Positions 21,646 to 34,330 of a stretch of DNA of 64,000 nucleotides are shown piece by piece. Both the position numbers and the translations under genes were made by a program. The stretch is from NCBI RefSeq assembly GCF_014805625.2, contig NW_023998485.1, forward strand, positions 407,511 through 471,510. Reading direction: 5' to 3'. The notes beneath the pieces were generated by a model. The model was not told the DNA's origin, did no database searches, and saw only the letters and a list, made by a program, of their open reading frames with translations. This stretch comes from Glossina fuscipes (Eukaryota > Arthropoda > Insecta > Diptera > Glossinidae). Each line of letters begins with the position of its first letter. The first letter of the stretch is position 1.

Positions 21646-24348
21646 GTCTAGAGAAATTTATTCATTCAGCCAAATCAGGCTTAAAAAGACACATCCTTGC
21701 TAAAGTATATATATACTTCACGGATTTAAGTAACATCTCAACGTATACATTGATTTAACATCAGCCTTTCTGTTCGCGTGTACATTGAAAAAGTCCGTTA
21801 GAACAGACCAATAACCCACATTTATGTTTTTTTTTTTTGCCAAACATTATTCAGCAGATATATATTATAAATAGAGAGCTGTCAATGTTAAACACATAAT
21901 GCGTAAAAATGCAATATAGCCATTGTGTGTTCAAATAGGGTCATTCAACGACGCTGAGATCAACACAAATATAAGCGCCTTGAAAATACATTGAAATTGG
22001 AGGATTACATAAAGTGTATACTGCATTAATTAAGGTTGAGATAGTTTTTTAAGATCACGATTACATTACAAGGTTATTTGAACAAAAGCACTGGTATGCT
22101 AACAGAGCAAATAACAAACGCAACAGTGGAAGTAGTTGTAGCAAAGTGCTCAAATTTGTTTACTAGCACAACATGCTTAGAAGTGTTTCTTCAAAAAAAG
22201 AGAGCAGCAAAAACGTGTATTACGAAAACTTCTGTTTTATAGAACTTTTATCTATTTTTTTAAGTGAAATAAAACAATGTTTACTATTTGAATCCTTGAC
22301 TATAAATAATTTATTAAAAATAATTTTGTTTAACTCTTAAATGGATGAATTTTTATTTTTAATATACAAAATTTTTAACTAACTAGGAAATGGCTGTAGT
22401 TAGTAGGAAAAATACAAAAAAAAAGCACATAAGAATTACTCCTTAATTTTTAAAAAACATATTAATGCATTTCTATGTCATCTTGAGCAATCACTACTTG
22501 CGTTTCGTAAATCTACTGCGTACAAAAATATAAGACAAATGATATCTCTCATTACATTACAATCCATGAAAACCTACGAAATAATTATTTTTTCAACGTA
22601 TAACGTAAAAGAACGTTGCAGGTAGCGCGTTGTCACTGGGCAGTATTTTTTAAAGTGGAATATTACAATGTTTTAAAAGATAGGCCAGTGATAAATGCCT
22701 TCCTGTCCGGGAATCTACAATTAGGCAATCTGTTCTATTATACAGTTCCGACATGACATTTTGGTGACTTCCAAACCTGACTCTTTTCGTAGTTTATTTC
22801 TTTTCCGGAATAAACTTCGAAACGATGTGCGTATCTTTTGGATAATGTATACAAAAACGTCAACCCGCAATTAATAAGTATGGAAATTATTCAGTCGCAC
22901 TGAAAATACATTATTATTAACACAACAATACAATTACTAAAAAAGATTAAAAAAATATGACAACAGAGATAAATATTCCACAAAGTAACTTGAGGATTAG
23001 TGAGTTTATGTATATTGAATATTTATGTATTTATACATCACAAAAAAACTATGTTTTTCTTGCAAAAATATGCACGTTATTCGTTACTCTCACCTTGTTT
23101 TTCCTTTATGTTTTTTATTACTTTTTGTATGAATAATCGTAATTCGTAACACCCGTCGAAATGAAATCTCAGCTAGCGCGTTAACAATAAAAATTGTCAC
23201 AGATAAAGAAATGAACAGGCAAAGATTCTAGTTGCCTACGGATTTGATAAAATAGTTTTGGTAAAATAAAAATTAAAAAAAAAAAATACTGTGCAAACGT
23301 TGCTACATAAAGAGTCATGAAGGTTTTAAACATACGATGTAGATCTACACCACCACGGACTTAAGGATTAAAGATAAACAATTATTTCTTCCATAGAAGT
23401 GCTTATTAATCAAACCTACTTTCCCACCAATAAGAATATTCTTAATGAGAACCTAAGCATTAATAGGAATTTTGGAATGAATACCGGCTTTAATCGAAGT
23501 AGCAATTGTTGAACAAGAAAAAAGATATTGCTTATTAGTAGGCCTTGTAACTGGAAATTTTAGTAAACTGTGACAAATTAGCAGGAAGTACAATTTAGCA
23601 AGGAGAACGCCACTGTATTCTCTTCGCACTAAATTTTGGCGTTGTCAAATTTAATTTTTTAAATCTCACGTGAAGCAGAATGCGCAAATCTCAGCAAATG
23701 TAAATAAAAAAAAGTCTCACTGTGGCGTGATAGTCAATTGTGCAGGAAAGATGTAACTCTACTAACATCGAGTATAAGCAAACCTAAAAAGTTTCTGTTA
23801 TGTCAAGAATAAGTTCTGGGCAAGTGAAACACTGTACAATAGTATATCAAATTTTTAAGCTAAGCGCAACAGTAAACAGTTAGTAATAATTTTTTCGCTT
23901 GGTTTAGCAAGAAACTGAAGCATATAGGGAATCGTAGAAAAAGACTTTTTAAAAAGTTTGAGACAAACGGTTCTCTCACTGATCTTTTCTCTTATACCAA
24001 TGAGAAAAAGAAATTTCTGGTAATGAAATGATGATGAAATTCTCTTTCTTACGACGAACAATTTTAGAGTAATTCGAAAAATGTTTGTGCGTTCGTGAGT
24101 GAGAAAAACTAGTCGATACCTTTCACATGTGCGTTCTAACGACTTACCAAACTCTTTAACTGTGTCTAAAATGTTTTCAAAATATTTTGAACTTTCTCTA
24201 GAACGATTTTCATATATAACATTATAATATAACTTAACATTGTAATATATGCAAGTGGCGTTTCAACATGCATCCTCATAAATTGTTGTGATGAAATGGT
24301 TCGACTTCTGACCTTTATAATCAATTCACTGCTCATTCTTCTTACTTA
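21646..24348. other. gene-free A+T-rich DNA
   Basis: I see no gene, transposon landmark or repeat. The frame at 23,855-24,061 (reverse) is unremarkable. Confidence 0.5.
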
Positions 24349-24485
24349 TTAATACTGGAAAAGAATACTTATTTCGAACTTAATACTAGAAAAGAATGCC
24401 TATTTCGGACTTAATACTGGAAAAGAATACTTATTTCGAACTTAATACTGGTAACGAATACTTATTTCGAACTTAATACTGGAAT
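24349..24485. repeat. 31-bp minisatellite, about 4.4 units
   Basis: Units start at 24,349, 24,380, 24,411, 24,442 and 24,473, each beginning TTAATACTGG and ending TTATTTCGAAC with one to four differences. The last unit is partial. Confidence 0.95.
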
Positions 24486-26689
24486 TCCTACCTTTGAGAA
24501 TTGTTCTAGGGACGGCATTGAAAATTATACGAAAACTATTGTCGTACGTAAGCTTTTTAAGAGCTTTGTAGCGAAACGATGATTACGTTAAATTCATCCC
24601 ACCCCATCTATATTTTGCTTCAATCATTCATTCATTCATATGTATTTCAAACTGCGCTTGCACTTTCACATACTTATTTTGAATGTAATATTGATCTAAG
24701 TAAGTGCGGTCAGAAACATTTCGTTAACTTAACTCCATCAAGATTAAGATGGAGTCTGGGTTGGCTACTGCCATCATATTTAACCGAGTGAAAAATTCGA
24801 CATACTTCCGATAGGTGGCGTCTTTGCTGTTAGATTGGTAAAGGGAGAAATCAACTCACCAATTTGACTTGGTAAAATCGAGCTCAATACATCTCAGCCG
24901 GTCCCGTTGATTTTCCGTTTTCTTGTTGTAATTATGAATCACTATGTAACCTTTTATATTCCAGTGACGAGTGACGATTATTATCATTTATTCTCTTTTT
25001 CTGATCCGGTCGGCCAAACGAAAATTTAAGTAATTTGCAGAGGCACATCCCGACATCTTCCGCCCTATCAACATCGCTTAAAGTTAATTGATTTACCACC
25101 GCTTAAGAAAAGAAGGCAGGCGTTAGGGTTGTCTTTTGTGTTTAAGCTAATAGAGGCATAAGTTAGTTATCTATTTTTGCTCAGTCAATTATCTTTAAAC
25201 GTTCCGTATTGCTTTTATAGCCATTATGTTCCAATTACGCTCTCTCAATGCCGTACAAATTGCAGGCCTTCTTCGCCGTTCCGCTTTGCTTGTAAAACGA
25301 CTTTTGTATGCACGTTCAGTTTCTGATACGGTAACATCCTTTAATTTATTTATTGGTTGTCAGTTGTGTACCTATATCTAAAATTATGTACAGTTATAGG
25401 GCTAATTGCGTATATTAACGATAGGATTAAGGTTGGCAAACCATCTGCGTCTTTGGCGCATTGTTTGTCAGTTTAATTGTGCGTCATTTTATCGGTATTT
25501 TTGTTTGCTTTTTTTTTGTTTCATCTTTTGAATTTACATACAGTGAATTATATTTTCATTTACGTATATTGGTTGTGTAGATTAGCTAACAACGTTCACT
25601 AAATAAATAAATTATCTTTTCCTTAATTAATTATGTAAACTCCAGTCGCCTGCTAATTACAATAACTAATACTGATAATTAATATTTAGGGTACGATATG
25701 AGTACATTTAAGCTCCTTTGTACGTTTTTTATTAACTAATACTCTTTATAGAAACGATAGAATTTGAACGCCTGTTAATCCCTAGCCAAACGAATGCAAT
25801 AAAGAATCGGATTGCTTAATTGCCAACTAGGTTCATTAGTTTCTTAAACCTTCAGTTATTTTACAATTTCATGATCATAGTTTTGGATGGTAGCGATTAG
25901 GAAGCTAACCTTGTAGCTGCAGTTAATTGCATTGATGGAAATATTCGTTTTTAAAATTTTTTTGATAACGCTTTAGTTATTCTGACTTTCTTCGAAGCAG
26001 TTCAGCAATTTACTGTGATATCTATCTAAGCGATAGCTCCATTAAATTAGCGTTAAAAGATTTACGCTCTTGCTCGATTTTACTCAATGTTAATCGATTG
26101 TAAACTTAGTTAAGTACGTTTAAGTTTAACCGCGACTAAAAATGCTATGATTACTCTTTGTGAAGTTTTCCTTCTATTATTATGGCAATCTTTACACGCT
26201 AACGTATCAATTTCAAACTCTTGATGCCCATATTACAAATTATAAAATTATAAGTTTTAATATCGTTTTCTGCTGTAAACGACCGTGCACCTATATAATT
26301 GTCTCATTTCTTCTTTTAGCCAATCACAAGTAAAATATAAAAAAAATGTGGCTGGCTTCGGTTATTCTACCTTTAATCCAACTTAAGGTTTATTACTCTC
26401 TATTTACAAATTAAAATCAGCTAAAATAAATTAATTGGATTAGCACTTAGGAATAAACTTTTAGCTAAACACTCTAACTTAACTATTATAGAGTATAAAA
26501 AAAAAAGAAAATTATATTCAGCTGTGAGCAGATCTTTAATACCCAACCTATATACAGGGGGACCTGACTGTTTTCTTCTATTTCTGTAATATGAAAATGG
26601 ACCTTTTTTCATGTGCTTATTGTGGCTTATGAGTAATGCGCACAAAACTTGCAGAAATCATATGAGTTCTTTGTGCACGTTGCATAGTG
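24486..26689. other. intergenic DNA
   Basis: No gene is recognised. 25,500-26,150 has many TAATTA/TTAATT motifs, but this is expected in A+T-rich DNA. Frames at 24,579-24,791 and 26,421-26,645 (reverse) lack any domain. Confidence 0.45.
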
Positions 26690-27260
26690 GGTGCGCTTTT
26701 TAACCGGTTTAAGCCATTTTAAAATTTCTTCTGTCAAATTTAAAAGTGGAGAATACTTATTACGGCTATTATCCAGTTGACCAGATGGATAGATGGTCAG
26801 GCGAATAGACGAACATGCTTAGATGTGTTCCAAATTTGACACTGATAATATATGTACTTTATAAGCGCTTCAAAACTTGGTTTTGACGTTAAAAACATTT
26901 TGAAAGAAAAAAATAAGATTTTAATAGACCCTAATTCAGGGTAGACTGGGTCGTTTTATCTATTTTTGGTATGAGTAATATAACATCACCCATAGGATGT
27001 ACATTTAAATTTTTACAGGTTTATCTGCTGCAGCTTTCGAATAATGAGCCGAAAAGCAATCTTTGTTCCTTTAGAAAACCATTGTTCCCAGTCTATGTAG
27101 TATAGTAGGCATCTCCATCAATCGATTTGTCCTATTTTAAACATCAACCCGCGTGCAAAAATTGTAAATATTTCTAAAAAATTTGAAGCCAATAATTTCA
27201 ATTATGCAGATAGGAGAATGTTCACAAGAGACAATATGTGGACAGACAGACCAACAAACA
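26690..27260 (-). repeat. INE-1/DINE-1-like repeat
   Basis: Forward-strand blocks 'GGTGCGCTTTTTAACCGG' and 'GACAGACAGACCAACAAACAGACACG' (27,241-27,266) are in the reverse orientation of the gtctgtc block of the other copies. Boundaries are approximate. Confidence 0.5.
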
Positions 27261-27261
27261 G

Positions 27262-27862
27262 ACACGCTTCAATCGTTTCGTAATGCTGAACTAGAATATA
27301 TATAATTGATGGAGTCTTTTAAGATTTCTTTTGAGTATCGTAAACAATTTGACAGAAGGAATATACTTTTCGTCTTAGTTTTTGGTTCTGAAGTAAAGTG
27401 ACAAACCCAGGTTTTATCCATTGTTACATACCCAAGCAAGAAATTCTTTCCATCTCGTTTGACCAGCTCTCTTAATCGTCGATGCGTTGTTGTTGTTGAT
27501 CCGGTTTGAGCAAACACGGCACCCACGAAACAGTAAAATGCCTAATGGTATCTTTAACGTGCCAGACATCTTACGCAACTTAAATAGGCAAGTAGACAGT
27601 TTTCCGAAACCGTCTTTTTAAGTTTTCCAAAATGACTGCCGAATTCGGGCGACCAGATCGTCGGTCTCGTTGGGACTTGTTCTAAATCAAATATTTCGGA
27701 AAATTTGACAAGTTGTTACTTTTGGTACAGAAGAGACGTTGGAACACTCTTGTGTTTTGTAACAATGTCGAGTTTGAATGGTATTTATTTCCGCTAAAAA
27801 GCAATGCTTTATCAGCAAATGAAATTCCGATTTTCCAAAGCCAGCGTCACTTAAAATTTGTA
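27262..27862 (-). mobile_element. mariner transposase remnant (irritans-like)
   Basis: Read on the reverse strand across several frameshifts and stops, it has an N-terminal SEFHLLIKHCFLAE (helix-turn-helix start of the mariner transposase), then SGRPNSAVILENLKR (the GRP linker and second DNA-binding motif), SWVPCLLKPDQQQQRIDD (the WVPH-L...Q-R-D region) and GYVTMDKTWVCHFTSEPKTK (first catalytic Asp; the usual MDETW reads MDKTW). The catalytic domain after this point is lost, and no terminal inverted repeats were identified. It is a dead fossil. Confidence 0.8.
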
Positions 27863-27984
27863 AACTAATTTTTAGAACGTCATGGAATTTTGACACGTAT
27901 TGTTTGAAGATTGTCAAAAGTGTTGCCATATGTACGCCACACCGGAGACTTATTGAATGATGTGTTATGTAATTAAATTACTAA

Positions 27985-28700
27985 AATTACAGTAAAGGAG
28001 ATAAGACTACGACTCCAATCGAAGGAACTAAACAGTTTAATATCGTCAGCGTACATTAAGCCGATATTGGACTTAATGACCGAAGAGAAATCATTGATGT
28101 ACAGGATAAACAAAAATAGTAGTGAGCAATTGCCTTGACCAGTGACTCAGATGCTCATCAGGGATGCTAAAATTAATTCTATGTGCTCTGTTATACTGAT
28201 AAGAGTTTTTTAATTTCGAATTTGAAGGGCAACCAAACCAAATTTAGATATCGATCAACATCTTTACTAAAATCTTGAATAGATTACAAGTAAATTCTAA
28301 AGCGTTTTTGCAACTGTTGATCTTCGTTTTAGAAAGCTACGCGATAAGGGAAGAAGACTTTTGGCAGAAGCTAGTTATTGAGAAACAATTCATTTAACAA
28401 TACAAAACATGTCTGATGTCTGTTTTGATATTTGCGAATTGAAGTAAGGAAGTTTCTCTTCCATTGTACCGTTCCGATCAAATATTTCACTGAAAACCAC
28501 AATATCTCTGTTAGACGTTGAAAACGCGAGCATACATATTCACTTATCCCTTCGCCACCAAGTGACTTACGATAAATTATTATCCCCCAACACTATGACT
28601 ATGTCAGTAAGTTTTGAATCTTCAACAACGTCCCGAAAATGGACAGATTACATAGCCACATTTGGTAGAGATTTTCAATGCTATATGCATCGACGTTAGT
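27985..28700 (-). mobile_element. diverged non-LTR retrotransposon fragment C
   Basis: The reverse strand at 28,000-28,140 reads LLFLFILYINDFSSV and GLMYADDIKLFSSF, containing the reverse transcriptase catalytic YADD box. At 28,590-28,630 it reads IVIVLGDNNLS, matching the endonuclease motif GDFNLP of the copy at 41.6 kb. The RT core between them is mostly deleted or unrecognisable (28,260-28,330 still aligns with the 43.25-kb region). It is the most diverged of the pieces in this window. Confidence 0.7.
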
Positions 28701-28734
28701 TTAAGACGCTCTTCCAATATTGCTACCATTGTCC

Positions 28735-28930
28735 TTAATAGCAGTAGTGATTGGTACCGCTTATGAGACCAAGGTACTGCGCGTTGTTATTGGTGCTGCC
28801 TATACCATTGTAGTATAAATAGCGTTTCTCGTCGGTGTTTCTGCTATTATTTGCAATTACCGTTTATAATGTACGCCTTTTCTTGCTTGGTCGCCAAGTA
28901 CCCGGATACTGCTACTAGTAAGAATGACAT
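28735..28930 (-). pseudogene. possible small secreted peptide gene with one frameshift
   Basis: From the reverse ATG at 28,930 the frame reads MSFLLVAVSGYLATKQEKAY then IINGNCK and stops. One base of frame change there joins it to NNSRNTDEKRYLYYNG and a Asn/Ser/Tyr-rich end IGSTNNNAQYLG...HYCY. The start looks like a short signal peptide and the rest like a small secreted peptide of about 65 residues. It could be a broken gene, a spliced one, or chance. I do not recognise the family. Confidence 0.25.
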
Positions 28931-29957
28931 TAAGATAAATATCTTGTTATTATAAAAATACGAATGAAAAAGTTAATGTTTAACGCTTGATTATATAAAG
29001 AATTTTTCATATTACACTAATAATAACAGCAAAAGTTTTAATATTTTTGTTTTCAATGTACGATAGTTTAATCAGCGTATTATTGAAATTATTATTATTA
29101 TTTTTTTTTGACCAAACTGTCAGGGTCCACATGTATTACTGGAGGGTGAAAAGATGGCATAGTACTTGCGTATGTTCTCTTTAAAAGTGAAAACACGTTG
29201 AACGGCGGTAAAATCAAGTCCAACTAGACCATAAGCCAGGAGTTAGGTGGAAAAATGAGGGTGCACAAGGATTGTTGGGTACATGGAGAGAACCTTGTTA
29301 TGTGTGATAATAATAAGGACTGCGAAAATAATTTTGTAAAATCAAAATAAAACCTTTACATCAAAATTAGGAGAAAAAAAAAGATATTCCTAATTCGATG
29401 TATGTTTACCCTGCAAAGTTATAAATAAAACGATAAAACAAATATGTATATTTTTTCCTTAGAGAGCATTTATAATGTTATCGACCTAGTATCAATACTT
29501 CATTCATTTGATATGTGCAACGAATTGTAAATAAATTAAAACAAACTTTACACAAAAAGCCCATTTATTTCTGAAATCATAAATTGATGCCCATCAAACA
29601 GGTCGTCAACCACGACAGAACATAAAACTACTATTAAGGGAAAGTCTGTAACAGGTTTTTGTAATATGAAATTAATAAATTGAATACAAAATCCCGACCT
29701 GTTATTACGCCCTTTATAAAAGTAAATGAAGGTGAATATTATATCGGTATCCGATTCGTCAGAATTATAAGCTATTAGGCTATGCGTATGTCTCATAAAT
29801 ATTTTCTGAGGTATAATCAACTGTATTTCTATATTTATTAAAAGGTGATCAAAAAGTTGTACTTAGCTAATATATTTTAAAAGTGCTTTGCGAGCATTGT
29901 TAATTAAGGAAAACTATAATATAGGCGTTTAAAAAAACTTTGAGCCAAAAGTTTCCG
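28931..29957. other. intergenic DNA
   Basis: No gene is recognised. The 90-codon reverse frame at 29,548-29,820 has no signal peptide or motif and looks like chance. Confidence 0.45.
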
Positions 29958-30000
29958 TATATAAGGAATAGTTGCGCAATGATTTTTCCATTCGCAGTGT
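29958..30000 (+). promoter_or_regulatory. core promoter of the 30-kb gene
   Basis: TATATAAG (29,958-29,965) is followed by GAATAGTTGCGCAATGATTTTTCCATTCGCAGT (29,966-29,998). Transcription probably starts at or near the CAGT around 29,995. It is the best example of the shared cluster promoter. The ATG at 29,972 is between TATA and the start site and therefore not used. Confidence 0.75.
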
Positions 30001-30040
30001 CAACGTGTTACGTACTTTAAAGCAATTGTTACTCATAAAA

Positions 30041-30544
30041 ATGAAAATACTACTTTTAACTTTATTGCTGATGGCTGCAATACAGATTATAAGTATGCAG
30101 TACAATGAAATGGCGGAGGGTACAACGGACACAACAATGTCTGCGACAACCATCAACTCTTCTAACGCATGGGAAGCAGACATACCGGCAGGGGATACAG
30201 TGGCAGGTGAAGCGGACACATTGCTGGAGGAAGAACCAGAAGCAGTGGTATTAAACACGTTGACAGGGGTAGCGGACAAAGAGGCAGGGCACACGCTGGT
30301 AGAGGATACGCCAGCAGCGGAAGAGTCTACCCCGGCAGTAGATAAGGTCGTAGGGGATATTGCGAAAGACGACAACCAACAATTTAGCTTTAAAAAACCC
30401 TCCCTCCAAAAAACACCTCTACCTCCACTTCCACCTCTACCGTTAACCGTAGACGAGTTTAGTCGCGACCAACTTTTCCAACATTTAAAAAATGAACACA
30501 ATGAGAAACTATCAGAAGCTTTCAACAAATTTAGTCGGGCCTAA
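30041..30544 (+). CDS. acidic secreted protein, subfamily B
   Basis: 167 residues in one exon. The signal peptide MKILLLTLLLMAAIQIIS is followed by MQYNEMAEGT, nearly the start of the 19-kb gene. Residues 28-110 are strongly acidic and rich in Ala, Thr, Glu and Asp with no cysteine (for example EADTLLEEEPEAVV), so probably disordered. A proline run PLPPLPPLPL sits at 127-135. The end (RDQLFQHLKNEHNEKLSEAF) is a predicted helix matching the 19-kb gene. Compared with that gene it lacks the two repeated modules. The start at 30,041 follows the inferred transcription start and has a good ATG context (AAAAATGA). Function unknown. Low complexity and acidity suit a secreted nutritional, adhesive or calcium-binding protein, but nothing decides between these. 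Confidence 0.8.
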   Translation: MKILLLTLLLMAAIQIISMQYNEMAEGTTDTTMSATTINSSNAWEADIPAGDTVAGEADTLLEEEPEAVVLNTLTGVADKEAGHTLVEDTPAAEESTPAVDKVVGDIAKDDNQQFSFKKPSLQKTPLPPLPPLPLTVDEFSRDQLFQHLKNEHNEKLSEAFNKFSRA

Positions 30545-30749
30545 ACCAGCTCAGTAGATTATTAGAATTACCGAGAAGCAGAAACCAGAAACGAGGCTGA
30601 CGGCTGCAATGTTTCTTGTTGGCTACTAAGTGGGAAGAGTACAGATCGTGCTTATTTTTATTTTACAACGCTTAAAAAATCATTAAGAAGTGGCAGAATT
30701 TCTGTGTTCTCCAAATAGAAAAAATTTATCTGCATTCTTATTTTTTGTG

Positions 30750-30755
30750 AATAAA
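30750..30755 (+). terminator. putative poly(A) signal of the 30-kb gene
   Basis: AATAAA about 205 bp after the stop, in the same TGAATAAAAC context as in the 19-kb gene. Confidence 0.5.
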
Positions 30756-32149
30756 ACAATTTGCTATTTCTATGTTTAAATTTTTATTGATGGTAGATTT
30801 ATTTCATATTTATAGGATACTGGACGGAACACTGAAAGCTGAATAGAGGACACCAAAATCGATTTTCTCTGCCCATTAGTTTGTTTCAGTCACAACAATA
30901 GTCTCTTTCAGGATAATTCTCAAAACTAATTAAATTTGTTATTTACTTTGCTTTGCTATTAAATAGCTGATCAGTTTTCTTTTTTTCTACTGACATCGTC
31001 AACATTTTAAAACTTCTAATATATAGCTCAACATTGCTTAGCACTTAAATCATCTTCTTGCTAATTAAATTCGTTATTTAGTTTGCTATTAAACAGCTGA
31101 TAATGTCGCTTTTTTCTCTTCAGTTTCAAAATTACAAAATTTTATTTTTAGAGTTAAAAATTACTTAGCAATCATAAATCTGCTTGCCAAGCTCGAAAAC
31201 TAGCTAAAATCAAGATAGTGTTCATCCACTTTTATCAAAGAGCTGTTGTAAATAGAATGAAATAGGTAGGTAGGATTTTAACTGAGAGCATCTGTCTAAA
31301 ACGTACGCTATATGTGATTCCTGGGAAATACATATCTTCCTTTATTTCTTTCAGTCAAGTATTGCAACAAAATATTTTCGAAAACTTTTACGCTCGTGTA
31401 TTAATTTATCTAATATATATAGATAAGTAAAGTTTAAGAAGGACGGTAATGGAGAAGCTTTAGCACATTTGCACACAATCGAATTATTCTCTTACTTTGT
31501 TTTTGTTTGATTCCGAGACAATCGTAAAGATAAGAAGAAGACTGTAAAGCGGATAAAATTACATGAGTTTGGACCAAATATTTGATAAGTTTACAAGGTT
31601 TACAAACACGCCTCGATGAAATTTTGCAAGATTTGGCACACCTAAAGATCAGTACTAGTTACAGAAGTTTTAGAAAATCTATTTTATCAATGGTAATAAA
31701 TCCAAAAAAAAATAATCAAACATAAAAACCAGTAATTTTAAATTATTGATAATGTACATTCATACATGTGCAACAATTTTTTATACAATTCACAATTAAG
31801 GTGGTTGCATTACTAAAACTTTCATTCGCCTGATCGAATTGAAGAAGGCGAATAAATTATAGCAACCATTAGTATTTTCATAAGAAACTTAAAAGGGGAT
31901 AAATTGTCCACCATTTAAACGATAGAACAGGAAGTTAACCAATTTAATCACAAAAGCGAGTTTAAGTGCAGGTCCCCGCCTACAAGGCGTTGGAAGATTA
32001 ATCAATTTCGGACAATTAACATGTGGAGACCGAATACGATTGAGGATCCACAGTGGCCCTGGTTATCGTAATGTATATAATAAAAATACAAGAAAAATAA
32101 GCATAAATATGTATATAAGAAATAGTTTTTGAACATCACTCATAGTTTG
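30756..32149. other. intergenic DNA
   Basis: No gene or repeat is recognised. Confidence 0.5.
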
Positions 32150-32240
32150 GAGACTGGGCAGTTGACGCATATTCTAGAAATGGTCTAACCAGCGCAATAA
32201 ATAGACCATTCTTTGTGTAAAGGTAATCGTGTGCTGGACG
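32150..32240 (-). mobile_element. tiny non-LTR retrotransposon scrap
   Basis: The reverse strand reads LYTKNGLFIALVRPFLEYASTAQSPNY, matching the YITK..YMCLVRPILEYA..SPSY block of the copy at 47.2 kb. The flanks do not continue the alignment clearly. Confidence 0.6.
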
Positions 32241-34207
32241 TGCGACAGTGTTGCTCATTGAAAATTTGACATTTTCGCTGGCAGTTTGAAAAATATTTGC
32301 CGACAGTACAAAAGGTATGCGCTGCGTTTGTAAGGTATCTCGCGAGTAGGTTGAGTATGTCTATCAAGTTTTCAAGCATATGCGAAGAACGTGTTCCGAT
32401 ATCCGTAAAGATACGACCAATACGACCGATAAATTTAATGGACTTCAGGACTTTTCAACAATTGCAAATGCCTATTCCAATACATCTTCCAAACAATAAT
32501 TCTTGTCGTTCTCTGCCTTCTCATTTTCTCGGTTACAGCTGAGAGGAATTCCGTAAACGTGGTTCAACGTGTTGATTTTCAAATATATATTCCGTTATTT
32601 GTAGTTCGCCAGTCATCTGATGAAACGAAACTGCTTCAGCTCCACCTGCCGATAAACCAGTATAAAATAAGAGGAAGGCGGTTGGTTTATCTGCTACAGC
32701 TGTTACTGATTTGGTCGATTAGGCGAAGATACGTATTGCAATTTATCGAAATTTTACATCAACCAACACGCGCATAGGACCCTTTGTTTCGACAATATTT
32801 GCACTCGAAGACGATCAGACGATGAAAAGTCCGCGTTCGAAGAAGACGAATGCGATTCGTCTAGACAACGAGCTCAACTAAGTACAATCCCGCAGATATT
32901 GATATAAGAGGAGCTTCTACTTACGAAGCAAAAACGAATCGGTCGCTCTCATCGAAGGAACTCGTTGTTAGCTCTGATCGTAAATTCTTTTCTATTTTTC
33001 AATTGGCCATTAACTTTTTAAATTTTTAATGATTTTTGTGGGTTAAAATTTTCATGCTTGCCTGATCCTGATGCCATTTCCTTGTGTATCCTTATCGATT
33101 ACGCAGATATTTTTGTAGAACCAACTGCGGATATTTTTAATTTGTCTTTGACTTGTGGAGTTTTCCTCGATATCTAGAAGTGCAGTTATGCTTTACCCAT
33201 ACTTAAATCTAACAGTACCCAATAGATTAAGAACTGTGTGAACTATGCAAAGCTCTCTGTTATACGGAGAAAAACTTGTAACGAATACATAAGCTTACAC
33301 AAGATTTAGGGATGTTTTCTATTTACATAGTTTTACTGAAACTCGTCAATTTGACGGAAAATTTTGCTGATCGTCACTGTCGCTTAAAAAAAAAATAGGA
33401 ATAAAATTTTACGCGCAAATGCGATTAGAAATATTTGGGTAAAAATTAAAAGTAACACGCTCTCATACGCGACCACAATAAAAAAAATTAAGACAACCTT
33501 GAAAAAGACTGACAATTTTTTCACATTTTTGTCTATAACTTTCGATCCTGTAATATATTTTTAAAAAAATGGATTAGAACTATCGACATGTTTGGCACAA
33601 AAATGGTTCCGATTTTGCAATACATTCACAATGGACTATGTAAGTGAGTTACCATTTATATACAAATTTACGATCATTGAGTTCTTCTTGATATTATCTG
33701 CTACTATTTGATTGTACTAGATTTACTTTCATTTCTGCAATACGGGACAGATTTATTCGAAATGGTTGAATCTTACAATTGCTGAAAAGTTGTTGCCAGC
33801 CAAACTAGATGTCGTTTATATATGCCTAATAATCCTGATAAATTTGGCATAAAGTTTCTGTTGGCAACGGATTTTGCAAGATAATATTTAGTAGATGCCT
33901 GACCCTTATTGGGGAAAGACGAACAACGACCGTTGGAGTTACCTTTGGGTGAACACGTCGTACGCTTGTTGAGTTGTAAATAATAAAAAGGATAATATCG
34001 TTCGATATCCTACAAACCTGTAGCAATCAGTTGAGTACGTTCTCACAATTCGCAAATCAAAATCAAATAAAAGATATTATTGTATAGTTCTGAGCAGAAA
34101 AATGCGAAGATAGAGCAAAATACAAACGTATTCCTCAAATAGCTAGATTTTACAGGAAAATTAAGTATGGAGTTAGTATTCTCGAAGGAATAACTAAAAA
34201 ATATTCA
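32241..34207. other. intergenic DNA
   Basis: I see no recognised gene. Frames at 32,297-32,542 and 32,559-32,777 overlap other frames on both strands and have no domain. This stretch has a slightly higher G+C content than its surroundings and may hold an unrecognised transposon remnant. Confidence 0.4.
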
Positions 34208-34330
34208 GGGACACCATTTCAGATTTGGCAACCATCAATGCCTGGATATTGTACAAAGAGACAACTAATGTAGACATATCTCAGAAGAATTTCCTCCTTC
34301 AATTGGCTGAAGAATTGGGCAATGACCAAA
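34208..34330 (+). mobile_element. piggyBac-type transposase fragment
   Basis: The frame reads DTISDLATINAWILYKETTN and continues VDISQKNFLLQLAEELGND. This is the conserved C-terminal segment of the piggyBac DDE transposase (the N-A-W-I-L-Y-K block followed by the F-L-LA-EL helix). Only about 40 residues are recognisable. The catalytic domain, C-terminal cysteine-rich domain and inverted repeats are not seen. It is a fossil. Confidence 0.75.

Noticed and set aside
28735..28930. assignment to the Bomanin-type immune peptides because of INGNC
   Set aside because: The similarity covers five residues only, and the second cysteine of that motif is absent.
29929..30528. 199-codon reverse-strand frame
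   Set aside because: It is the antisense shadow of the 30-kb gene: its Ser/Ala/Val composition mirrors the Glu/Ala/Thr codons of the real protein, and it has no signal peptide or promoter.
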